In this document: piece after piece, positions 1 through 5,077 of the stretch
How positions within the stretch are numbered: position 1 is the first letter of the stretch
How the letters are laid out: every line of letters begins with the position of its first letter
NCBI GenBank assembly: GCA_029778935.1
Contig: JAKPBM010000304.1
Span: 1 to 5,077 of the forward strand
DNA from: Bacillota bacterium
Lineage (GTDB): Bacteria; Bacillota; Clostridia; Oscillospirales; QAMX01
Direction of reading: 5' to 3'
DNA: 5,077 nt
Position numbers and translations under genes: made by a program
The notes under the pieces: generated by a model
Databases searched by the model: none
Told to the model about the DNA's origin: nothing
Seen by the model: only the letters and a program-made list of their open reading frames with translations

Positions 1-1
1 C

Positions 2-1024
2 GACCACATTATCGGCTTAAGCAGCGTCATTTCCTATAGTAGCGAGCTAATAGTAACCCGAGGGCTGAGATCGGACAGCACGATCACCATAAAGCTGCTC
101 TCCAAACCCAGCAGACGGACAAGGTTCAACCTGATGAAGGCCTGCCTCCGCAGCGCTTTCAAAAAACAGCCCATTTACACCAAAGACATCTGGAATCTAA
201 AGGGCCTGCTCTGCTCCGGCACCGACTCGAACGCCTACCGGGACAAGATCGAGCGCTACTGGGGCATCCGCCCGACGGAAATCTTCGGCGGAACGGAGCC
301 TACGTGCATCGGCGTGGAAACCTGGCGGAGAAACGGCCTGGTCTTGTTCCCGGACGTCTGCTTCTACGAGTTCATCCCCGAAACGGAAATGGAGAAAAAT
401 CTGGACGACCCCTCGTATGTGCCCAAGTCCTACCTGATTAACGAGCTGGTGGAAGGCGAAACCTACGAGCTGGTCATCTCCAACTTCAAAGGCGGCGCGT
501 TCATGCGCTACCGGGCCGGGGATTTGTTCCGCTGCCTGTCTCTGACGACGCCGGAGGACGGGCTGAATATCCCCACCTTCCGCTACATCGACCGGATCCC
601 GCCGATTATCGACATCGCGGCTTTTACCCGTATTACCGAGCGGACGGTGGAAGACGCCATCCGCCTTTCCAAGCTGTCCATTACCGACTGGTTTGCCTGC
701 AAACAGTACGACGCGGAAAAGCGGCCGTATATGCACCTTTTTATCGAGCTGGACACCACCCAGAGCGACATCGCCTTTTCCAAGGAGCTGATTACCGAAC
801 AGCTGGGCATTTACTTTAGATATATCGACAGCGACTACAAAGATTTAAAGCATATGCTGGGGATCGACCCGTTAAAAATTACGATTCTGCCGCCGGGTAC
901 CATCGCGGCCTACAACCGCACCCGGGAAAAACCGATTCGACGCATTAATCCGGGCCACTATGTCGTCACAGACATTCTAAGGATGGTCCGGCCTGTGGAA
1001 GGGGAGGAATTAGTGTGCCGCTGA
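2..1024 (+). CDS. GH3-family acyl-adenylating protein (5' partial)
   Basis: This is the C-terminal 340 residues of a GH3-like enzyme of the adenylate-forming superfamily. Plant GH3 proteins activate a carboxylic acid (jasmonate, auxin) with ATP and conjugate it to an amino acid; substrates of bacterial members are mostly unknown. The frame is open from base 2 without a stop, so the ATG at 134 is an internal Met (visible residue 45) and the true start lies upstream. Seen motifs: FGGTE at visible residues 95-99 (the YGxxE-type nucleotide-binding motif), the GH3 hallmark FYEFIP shortly after, EGETYEL, then YRAGD at 170-174 (the conserved ATP-contacting Asp motif), then a YIDR hinge leading into the C-terminal lid domain. 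The P-loop-like SSGT motif must lie in the missing part; family members usually exceed 500 residues. No signal peptide or membrane segment is visible, so it is probably cytoplasmic. Its stop overlaps the next gene's start by 10 bases, so the two are translationally coupled. Phenylacetate-CoA ligase (PaaK) is the main alternative, but FYEFIP favours GH3. The substrate cannot be told from sequence. Confidence 0.82.
   Translation, partial: DHIIGLSSVISYSSELIVTRGLRSDSTITIKLLSKPSRRTRFNLMKACLRSAFKKQPIYTKDIWNLKGLLCSGTDSNAYRDKIERYWGIRPTEIFGGTEPTCIGVETWRRNGLVLFPDVCFYEFIPETEMEKNLDDPSYVPKSYLINELVEGETYELVISNFKGGAFMRYRAGDLFRCLSLTTPEDGLNIPTFRYIDRIPPIIDIAAFTRITERTVEDAIRLSKLSITDWFACKQYDAEKRPYMHLFIELDTTQSDIAFSKELITEQLGIYFRYIDSDYKDLKHMLGIDPLKITILPPGTIAAYNRTREKPIRRINPGHYVVTDILRMVRPVEGEELVCR
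999..1008 (+). promoter_or_regulatory. Strong ribosome binding site for the GGDEF/HD-GYP gene
   Basis: AAGGGGAGGA sits inside the last codons of the upstream GH3-like gene, 6 bases before the GTG at 1015. This near-perfect Shine-Dalgarno sequence decides for the rare GTG start over later candidates and explains how the second gene of the overlapping pair is translated. Confidence 0.8.
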
Positions 1025-3603
1025 CAGTTTTGCTGTTCTGGGGAGTGCCGATTGTCTCCCTTTCGCTCTACATACTGCTATTGGCCTTTCTGGGCATCAG
1101 CAAGAAAGACGCCTCCGTCCGGGCCATGATGTGGATTTTAGGCGCCCTGGCGCTGTGGACGGCCGGCTCTCTGGCCATGAAGATGGAGCTGTTCGGCCAT
1201 ATCCTGCTTTGGAACCGGGTCATGGTCTGCGGCATGTTCTCGGTAACCTTCCTCATCTACCGGTTCGTGCTGATTTTCACCAAGACCAGGCGCCCGAAAC
1301 TGCTGTTTCTGTTCGGGCTGGCCACCATCGCCATGCTGGTGCTGAACCTTTTGGGCCTGGTCGTCCCCGAAGGGTACAACGAACGGCTGGAACTCATCGG
1401 CACCGACGGCCGAACCTATTATCTCCCCTTCTTTACCTACCGGCTCGGCGTCGGCGCCATCGTGGCCTACGCCACCTTCCTGCTGTTTGTATTCTACACC
1501 CTCTTTTTCTCCCGGCAGATAACCAAGCATTCCCTGCAGGCCGGCCGGCTGCGCATCGTCACCACGGGCATGACAATCATGTTCATCGGCTGCGTGCTCA
1601 ACATCTTCCCTGCTTTGGGCGCGTATCCGATTGACATCTTCTCGGCGCTCATCAACGCCATTCTGCTGATTTTCGCCCTGTATAAGCACCGGATGCTGGA
1701 TTTAAAGTTCATGATCACCCGCGGCGCCACGTACGTACTCATCGCGTCGATGGTGACCTGCGGGTTCATCTGGGCCATGCTGTACTACCAGAAGTACCTT
1801 TTGTCCGTTCTGGACGAACAGCAGGCCACCCACATTCTAATAGCCACGGCGGCCATGCTGTCGCTGCTTTTGCACCTTCTGTACGGCCTGGTGTTCCGGC
1901 TGACGTCCAAGCTGTTTTCCCGCCAGGAAGACCAGCAGCGGCTGGCGCTCAAAAACTTCAGCGTGGAGATTTCCAACACCCTCGATTTAGAGCAGATTTG
2001 CAAAAGCCTGGTGGAAACGGTGGCCCGCATGGTCAACGCCAAGCACGTTAGCCTGCTTTTGCAGAAAGAGGACATGGGCTGCTACGGCCTCTACGCCAGC
2101 TCCTCCCGGCTTGCGTCCAACACGCTTTCCATAAAGGCGGACAACCCCATCATCCATTGCCTGGAAGAGCGGCAGGAAGTGCTGCTGTTGGACGACATGG
2201 ACACCATGCCCCAGTTCCGGGCCGTCTGGGACCGGGAAAAAGACGCGCTGCTCTGGATGGGCGTGGAAGTGATCGTCCCCATTCTCTGCCGGGGCAAGCT
2301 CATCGGCATGCTGCTGCTTTCCCATAAGAAGGCCAACACCGCCTACACGCTGGAAGATTTGGACCTTTTAAACACCCTGGGCGCTTCCTCGGGCGTGGCC
2401 ATCGACAACGCCCGCCGGTACGCCAAGGCCCAGACGGAAGCCATCACCGACATGATCACCGGTCTTTACAACCACCGCTACTTCCACATGGAGCTGGAGC
2501 GGCGGATGAACGAACTGCCCGACGGGCCGCTGTCTCTTCTGATGCTGGATCTGGACAACTTCAAGCTCTATAACGACATGTTTGGCCACATCCAGGGCGA
2601 CTCCGCTTTAAAGGAAGTGGCGCAGATTCTAAGCCGCGTCATCGGCCAGGCCGGCACGCCCACCCGATACGGCGGCGAGGAGTTTACCGTCATCCTGCCC
2701 CACTGCGACGTGAACCGGGCCTATCAGTTTGCCGAGGAAATCCGTTCCCAGGTGGAAGCCCACTTTGCCTCCAAGGGCAACGGCATGCAGCGGTTTTTGA
2801 CCGTCAGTATCGGCATCTGCGGCTACCCCGACGGCGCGCCGAACCAGCAGGAGCTTTTAAAACGGGCGGACTTTGCCCTCTACCGCGCCAAAAACAGCGG
2901 CAAAAACCTGGTCATGATCTATTCCCACAGCAACAACGCGCTGCAAAACGGCACGCTGCGCAAATCCCCGGCGGAGCTGTTTGCCGGCATGCCCCACGCG
3001 TCGACGCTGTTTGCGCTGACCGCCGCCATCGACATGAAAGACCGCTTCACCTTCAGCCACTCCCAGAACGTGGCCGAGTACGCCACAGCTTTAGCGCTGG
3101 AAATGGGCATCGACGGCGCCCACGCGGTACTTGTGCGGGAAGCCGCGCTTCTGCATGACATCGGCAAAATCGGCATTCCCGAAACGCTGCTTGCCAAGCG
3201 CGGGCTTTTGACCGACGAGGAGTTCGCCGTGATGCAGACCCACGTGGAGCGGGCTATCGACATCTTAAAGCACCTGCCCACCACCACCCACTTGGTGCCC
3301 ATCGTGCTGGCCCACCACGAGCATTGGAACGGAAAAGGCTATCCGAGAGGCCTCAAAGGCGAGGAAATTCCCCTGGCCGCCCGGTGCCTGGCCGTGGCCG
3401 ACGCTTTCGATGCCATGACGTCGGAACGGCCCTACAAGAGCGCCATGTCCATCGACGCGGCGTTAAACGAGCTGCTCGAAAAGGCCGGCACCCAGTTCGA
3501 CCCCCGCGCCGCCTACACCTTCGTGCAGATGGTGCGCCGCGGCGCCATCAAAGTGAAGCCGTACCAGCCGTCCCTGCCCGTTTCCCAGGCGGGAAGCCAA
3601 TAA
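1015..3603 (+). CDS. Membrane-bound GAF-GGDEF-HD-GYP hybrid c-di-GMP protein
   Basis: This 862-residue protein carries both c-di-GMP synthesis and hydrolysis domains. Residues 1-300 hold about nine hydrophobic segments (roughly 5-27, 36-56, 67-89, 95-117, 143-166, 180-200, 206-223, 237-258, 272-296); the first seven resemble the 7TM sensor region of some histidine kinases. A GAF domain follows (about 323-468), then GGDEF (about 477-640). The cyclase site looks intact: D512, N520, D529 and GGEEF at 553-557. The inhibitory RxxD I-site, eight to five residues before GGEEF, reads QAGT and is lost. A short linker leads to HD-GYP (about 663-845) with H682, H714-D715, K718, H743, H767-H768-E769, GYP at 775-777 and D796, so all expected metal ligands are present. 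Asn772 replaces the more usual Asp in the HHExxDGxGYP motif. Inferred role: a membrane or GAF-bound signal sets the balance of GTP cyclisation and c-di-GMP breakdown at the cytoplasmic face. The start is GTG, supported by the RBS at 999-1008. No convincing terminator directly follows the stop. Confidence 0.93.
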   Translation: MPLTVLLFWGVPIVSLSLYILLLAFLGISKKDASVRAMMWILGALALWTAGSLAMKMELFGHILLWNRVMVCGMFSVTFLIYRFVLIFTKTRRPKLLFLFGLATIAMLVLNLLGLVVPEGYNERLELIGTDGRTYYLPFFTYRLGVGAIVAYATFLLFVFYTLFFSRQITKHSLQAGRLRIVTTGMTIMFIGCVLNIFPALGAYPIDIFSALINAILLIFALYKHRMLDLKFMITRGATYVLIASMVTCGFIWAMLYYQKYLLSVLDEQQATHILIATAAMLSLLLHLLYGLVFRLTSKLFSRQEDQQRLALKNFSVEISNTLDLEQICKSLVETVARMVNAKHVSLLLQKEDMGCYGLYASSSRLASNTLSIKADNPIIHCLEERQEVLLLDDMDTMPQFRAVWDREKDALLWMGVEVIVPILCRGKLIGMLLLSHKKANTAYTLEDLDLLNTLGASSGVAIDNARRYAKAQTEAITDMITGLYNHRYFHMELERRMNELPDGPLSLLMLDLDNFKLYNDMFGHIQGDSALKEVAQILSRVIGQAGTPTRYGGEEFTVILPHCDVNRAYQFAEEIRSQVEAHFASKGNGMQRFLTVSIGICGYPDGAPNQQELLKRADFALYRAKNSGKNLVMIYSHSNNALQNGTLRKSPAELFAGMPHASTLFALTAAIDMKDRFTFSHSQNVAEYATALALEMGIDGAHAVLVREAALLHDIGKIGIPETLLAKRGLLTDEEFAVMQTHVERAIDILKHLPTTTHLVPIVLAHHEHWNGKGYPRGLKGEEIPLAARCLAVADAFDAMTSERPYKSAMSIDAALNELLEKAGTQFDPRAAYTFVQMVRRGAIKVKPYQPSLPVSQAGSQ

Positions 3604-3703
3604 ACGGCATTTTAATCGCCGGGTTTCGGAAGCCTTTGAGGGGGGAACGCGCTTTTTGCGGCCGTCGGGCAGCAGATGGAAACCCCGAAGCCCTGCGGTG
3701 TCG

Positions 3704-3742
3704 ATGCCCGGGGGCATACGATGCCTTGCTTTATGCCCGGGG
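3704..3742. repeat. Direct repeat pair ATGCCCGGGG
   Basis: The 10-base word ATGCCCGGGG is present at 3704-3713 and 3733-3742. The first copy continues into GCAT, giving a 6-bp stem with a 2-base loop (3704-3717), too tight as drawn, so in RNA it would open to a 5-bp stem with a 4-base loop. Role unknown; it may be one more degenerate piece of the composite intergenic repeat. Confidence 0.4.
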
Positions 3743-3813
3743 CGATAACGCGGTCGAGAATACTTGCGGTTGAGCCTTCCTCCATCCAAAACGCAGCCCC
3801 ATGGGTTGAGATG

Positions 3814-3911
3814 TACGCCGCCTTTTGCGGTACTTTACCGCCTGTCAGGGCTGTTTGGACGTGCTGCCGTTCTTTTGATGGTGTAGTAGATTCGCAATAC
3901 GCCGCCTTTTG
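3814..3911. repeat. 14-bp direct repeat pair TACGCCGCCTTTTG
   Basis: TACGCCGCCTTTTG occurs exactly at 3814-3827 and again at 3898-3911, 84 bases apart. A looser relative, TGCTGCCGTTCTTTTG, lies between them around 3863-3878. The GCCGCCTT core resembles the CCCGCCTTGG opening of the tandem units that begin at 3957, so these may be diverged outer members of the same array. Confidence 0.6.
3827..3841. repeat. Perfect 6-bp hairpin after first 14-bp repeat copy
   Basis: GCGGTA at 3827-3832 pairs with TACCGC at 3836-3841 round a CTT loop. A competing stem, CCGC with GCGG, can form with the repeat sequence just before it, so the segment could switch between two folds. No T-run follows, so it is not a terminator. 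Function unknown. Confidence 0.5.
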
Positions 3912-4477
3912 ACGCAAGATGGCCCGCAAGTACAAGTACTCAGGCACCTATCATATCCCGCCTTGCCGCAGAGTGTACTGTCCTCTGGCGCGCTATCTTA
4001 TCCTGCTTTTCTGCAAAGCGCACTACCTTCGGTGGGGCTATCTTAACCCATTTTAGCGCAAGGCATACCGCCCTTTGGCGTCTTTCTTAACCCGCCTTGG
4101 CGCAAGGCGCACAGCTCTTTTGCATTTTTGACCCGCCTTGGGGCAAGACGCACTACCCTCGGGCGCTAACCCACCTTGGGGCAAGGCGCACTACCCTCGG
4201 TCGCTAACCCGCCTTGGCGCTAAGGGCATTTTCAATCCACCTTAGCGCCATTTTGGCCCCCAAAACCGCGCGCACGCCGCCGTTAGCTGTTTGGGGACTT
4301 GGCCGGACCAGCGCTCCGCTTTGCAAGCGCCCTGTATCCCATTGGCAACGCCTGCGGCGCGCCCCATCCGGTTTACCAAACCACCGGCGCGGTATGTGCC
4401 GGGCAGCGTTTCCGCCCCGCCGAAGACGCAATCCCCGCACAAATCGATTTTCGATTTTACCATAGTAGATTCCCAAT
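3884..4477. repeat. 15-bp direct repeats bounding a 594-bp block
   Basis: TAGTAGATTCGCAAT at 3884-3898 and TAGTAGATTCCCAAT at 4463-4477 match at 14 of 15 bases in the same orientation. They bracket the tandem hairpin array and the GC-rich segment after it; the right copy directly abuts the bidirectional terminator. They could be target-site duplications, module borders of a composite intergenic repeat, or binding sites. No transposase or integrase gene and no clear terminal inverted repeats are seen between them, so autonomous mobility is not supported. Confidence 0.55.
3957..4260. repeat. Degenerate tandem array of hairpin-bearing units
   Basis: Eight units start at 3957, 4002, 4047, 4091, 4132, 4170, 4208 and 4236, with spacings of 45, 45, 44, 41, 38, 38 and 28 bases. 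A unit opens CCCGCCTTGGCGCAAGGCG and continues roughly CACTACCCTCGGGCGCTA; the first three end with an extra TCTTA, which explains their greater length. The units at 4132 and 4170 agree at 35 of 38 bases; the others are far more diverged. The opening forms a hairpin, perfect in the fourth unit: CGCCTT 4093-4098, loop GGCGC, AAGGCG 4104-4109. The unit at 4002 has GCTTT with AAAGC, a paired change keeping the stem. Units at 4132 and 4170 have one mismatch each, at different positions; the units at 3957 and 4236 have largely lost the fold. Unequal length and divergence argue against CRISPR. It may be a decaying intergenic repeat or a structured 3' region of the upstream transcript. Confidence 0.75.
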
Positions 4478-4478
4478 G
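4261..4478. other. GC-rich non-coding stretch between array and terminator
   Basis: I see no supportable gene. Minus-strand frames run through it (for example 4242-4481, 79 codons with a CGDC pair), but their starts fall inside or next to the terminator stem and no ribosome binding site is clear. Small hairpins are present: CGCTT-TGC-AAGCG at 4317-4329, GGTTT-ACC-AAACC at 4370-4382 and AAATCGA-TTT-TCGATTT at 4441-4457. The last is A+T-rich and lies just before the right copy of the 15-bp repeat. The density of small stems fits structured or repeat-derived DNA rather than a coding region. Confidence 0.5.
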
Positions 4479-4515
4479 CAAAATCCCCCTTGGGCTTTGC
4501 CCAAGGGGGATTTTG
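4479..4515. terminator. Bidirectional rho-independent terminator
   Basis: CAAAATCCCCCTTGGGC at 4479-4495 is perfectly complementary to 4499-4515, giving a 17-bp stem with a TTT loop. The GC core (CCCCCTTGGGC) is flanked by AAAA on one side and TTTT on the other, so either strand yields a GC-rich hairpin running into a U tract. It lies 47 bases beyond the msrA stop for leftward transcripts and ends any rightward transcript coming from the GH3/GGDEF pair through the repeat region, so it insulates the two convergent units. Confidence 0.88.
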
Positions 4516-4562
4516 TCATCTTATTTTCCAAACGGCGGCCCCGCCATACCCCGGAAACCGCT

Positions 4563-5072
4563 TTACTTTTCCGGATTTGCGGCCCTGGCCAAATCGAACA
4601 GTTCCGGCCCGATGTGGCAATAGCCCTGGGGGAACTTGTCCAGATACTTCTGATGGTAATCCTCTGCGGTGTAGAAGTTTGCCAGCGGCAGCGCTTCCAC
4701 CACCACGGGTCGGTCATATTTCTCCTGCAGCTTCGCCAGCTCCCGCTCAATCACTTCCTTGTCCGCCGGGTCCACATAGTAGACGCCCGTTCTGTACTGG
4801 GTGCCCACGTCGGCGCCCTGCCGGTTCAGGGAGGTGGGATCGATTGCGGCAAAAAACGTGTTCAGAAGCAGCGGCAGCGGCAAAACCTTCGGGTCATACA
4901 CGACTTTGACCGTCTCCGCGTGGCCCGTTTCGCCGGTACACACCTGCTTATACGTCGGCACCTCCGTAATACCGTTGGCGTACCCGACTTCTGTGTCCAA
5001 AACACCCCGAATCAGGCTCAAAAACTTCTCCGTTCCCCAGAAACATCCGCCGGCCAGATAGATTTCCGCCAT
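4563..5072 (-). CDS. msrA: Peptide methionine sulfoxide reductase A
   Basis: This 169-residue cytoplasmic enzyme reduces methionine-S-sulfoxide in proteins and free methionine, repairing oxidative damage with thioredoxin-type reductant. The signature GGCFWG lies at residues 8-13, with catalytic Cys10 followed by Phe11 and Trp12 of the sulfoxide pocket. Other family landmarks are YANG (31-34), GHAE with Glu53, DPTS (78-81), GADVGTQYR (86-94) with Asp88 and Tyr93, and AEDYHQKYL (136-144). Cys152 in the late GYCHI motif is the likely resolving cysteine; Cys45 is also present. Asn and Arg of the classical GNDRGTQYR motif are Ala87 and Val89, a variation I associate with clostridial-type MsrA. The protein ends soon after GYCHI, so there is no fused MsrB domain, although the sequence style resembles MsrA halves of MsrAB fusions. 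The ATG start gives the usual short N-terminus before GCFWG; only five bases upstream are visible, so its RBS and promoter cannot be judged. It converges on the rightward operon and is followed by the terminator at 4479-4515. Confidence 0.95.
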   Translation of the reverse strand: MAEIYLAGGCFWGTEKFLSLIRGVLDTEVGYANGITEVPTYKQVCTGETGHAETVKVVYDPKVLPLPLLLNTFFAAIDPTSLNRQGADVGTQYRTGVYYVDPADKEVIERELAKLQEKYDRPVVVEALPLANFYTAEDYHQKYLDKFPQGYCHIGPELFDLARAANPEK

Positions 5073-5077
5073 ACTTT

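Larger units (their letters stand above)
3604..3956. other. Non-coding stretch with paired short repeats and hairpins
   Basis: No gene is supported here. Open frames exist on both strands (for example 3676-3912 plus and 3612-3947 minus), but they overlap, lack a good ribosome binding site and match no family I recognise. Right after the stop of the upstream gene there is only a weak stem, GGTTT-CGG-AAGCC at 3622-3634 with one G-T pair, followed by TTTGAG, which is not a convincing terminator. ATGCCCGGGG occurs twice (3704-3713, 3733-3742), the first copy forming ATGCCC-GG-GGGCAT. At 3929-3940 AGTAC-AA-GTACT is an inverted repeat. Together with the repeats listed separately this looks like intergenic repeat DNA. 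Confidence 0.6.

Noticed and set aside
134..1024. ATG at 134 as the true start of the GH3-like gene
   Set aside because: The frame is open and GH3-like back to base 2, and no RBS precedes 134; a 296-residue version would lack the N-terminal ATP-binding part.
2..1024. Phenylacetate-CoA ligase (PaaK) identity
   Set aside because: The superfamily motifs are shared, but FYEFIP and EGETYEL are typical of GH3 and the C-terminal part does not read like PaaK.
1131..1689. Long frames on both strands inside the membrane-domain coding region
   Set aside because: They are GC-rich shadow frames of the 862-residue protein, whose domains are unambiguous.
3622..3637. Terminator for the GGDEF/HD-GYP gene
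   Set aside because: The stem is only 5 bp with a G-T pair and is followed by CTTTGAG rather than a U tract.
3676..3912. Plus-strand 78-codon small protein gene
   Set aside because: No good RBS, Cys/Pro-rich composition, fully overlapped by an equally long minus-strand frame, and it runs through the direct repeats.
3612..3947. Minus-strand 111-codon protein gene
   Set aside because: GTG start with no clear RBS, no recognised domain, and it spans repeat and hairpin DNA; kept only as part of the dispersed-repeat hypothesis.
3957..4260. CRISPR array
   Set aside because: Units follow one another without unique spacers, repeat copies are diverged, and spacing varies from 28 to 45; no cas gene is in the window.
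3884..4477. Insertion sequence or integron cassette
   Set aside because: No transposase or integrase, no clear terminal inverted repeats, and no attC core sites; direct repeats alone do not establish this.
4242..4481. Minus-strand 79-codon protein with a CGDC pair
   Set aside because: The start codon overlaps the terminator stem and competing frames cover the same bases; a two-Cys motif alone is not evidence.

Overview
The window looks like a GC-rich chromosome segment of a low-level Bacillota lineage, most likely class Clostridia. This is an inference from three things: the strong purine-rich Shine-Dalgarno sequence (AAGGGGAGGA), the style of the MsrA protein, and a large multidomain cyclic-di-GMP protein of the kind common in anaerobic Firmicutes. 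No rRNA or other marker gene is present, so the placement is soft.

Positions 2-1024 (+) hold the C-terminal two thirds of a GH3-family acyl-adenylating enzyme whose start lies outside the window. Its stop overlaps the GTG start of the next gene by 10 bases. That gene (1015-3603, +) encodes an 862-residue membrane protein with about nine hydrophobic segments, a GAF domain, a GGDEF diguanylate cyclase domain and an HD-GYP phosphodiesterase domain. The two genes are almost certainly co-transcribed, which links an adenylate-forming, small-molecule-conjugating type of enzyme with a membrane-anchored c-di-GMP sensor/effector.

Positions 3604-4478 hold no gene that I can support. This roughly 875-base stretch contains paired short direct repeats, several hairpins and, at 3957-4260, a degenerate tandem array of eight units (28-45 bp spacing). 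Each unit is built round a small hairpin, and one unit carries a paired (compensatory) change in its stem. A 15-bp motif, TAGTAGATTC(G/C)CAAT, occurs at both ends of a 594-bp block that contains the array. The stretch is open in several overlapping frames on both strands, as expected for GC-rich non-coding repeat DNA, and it is probably a dispersed, composite intergenic repeat.

A perfect 17-bp hairpin at 4479-4515 with T-rich sides on both strands is a bidirectional terminator. It separates the rightward operon and its repeat-bearing 3' region from a leftward msrA gene (4563-5072, -), a complete peptide methionine sulfoxide reductase A. The msrA promoter lies beyond the right edge.
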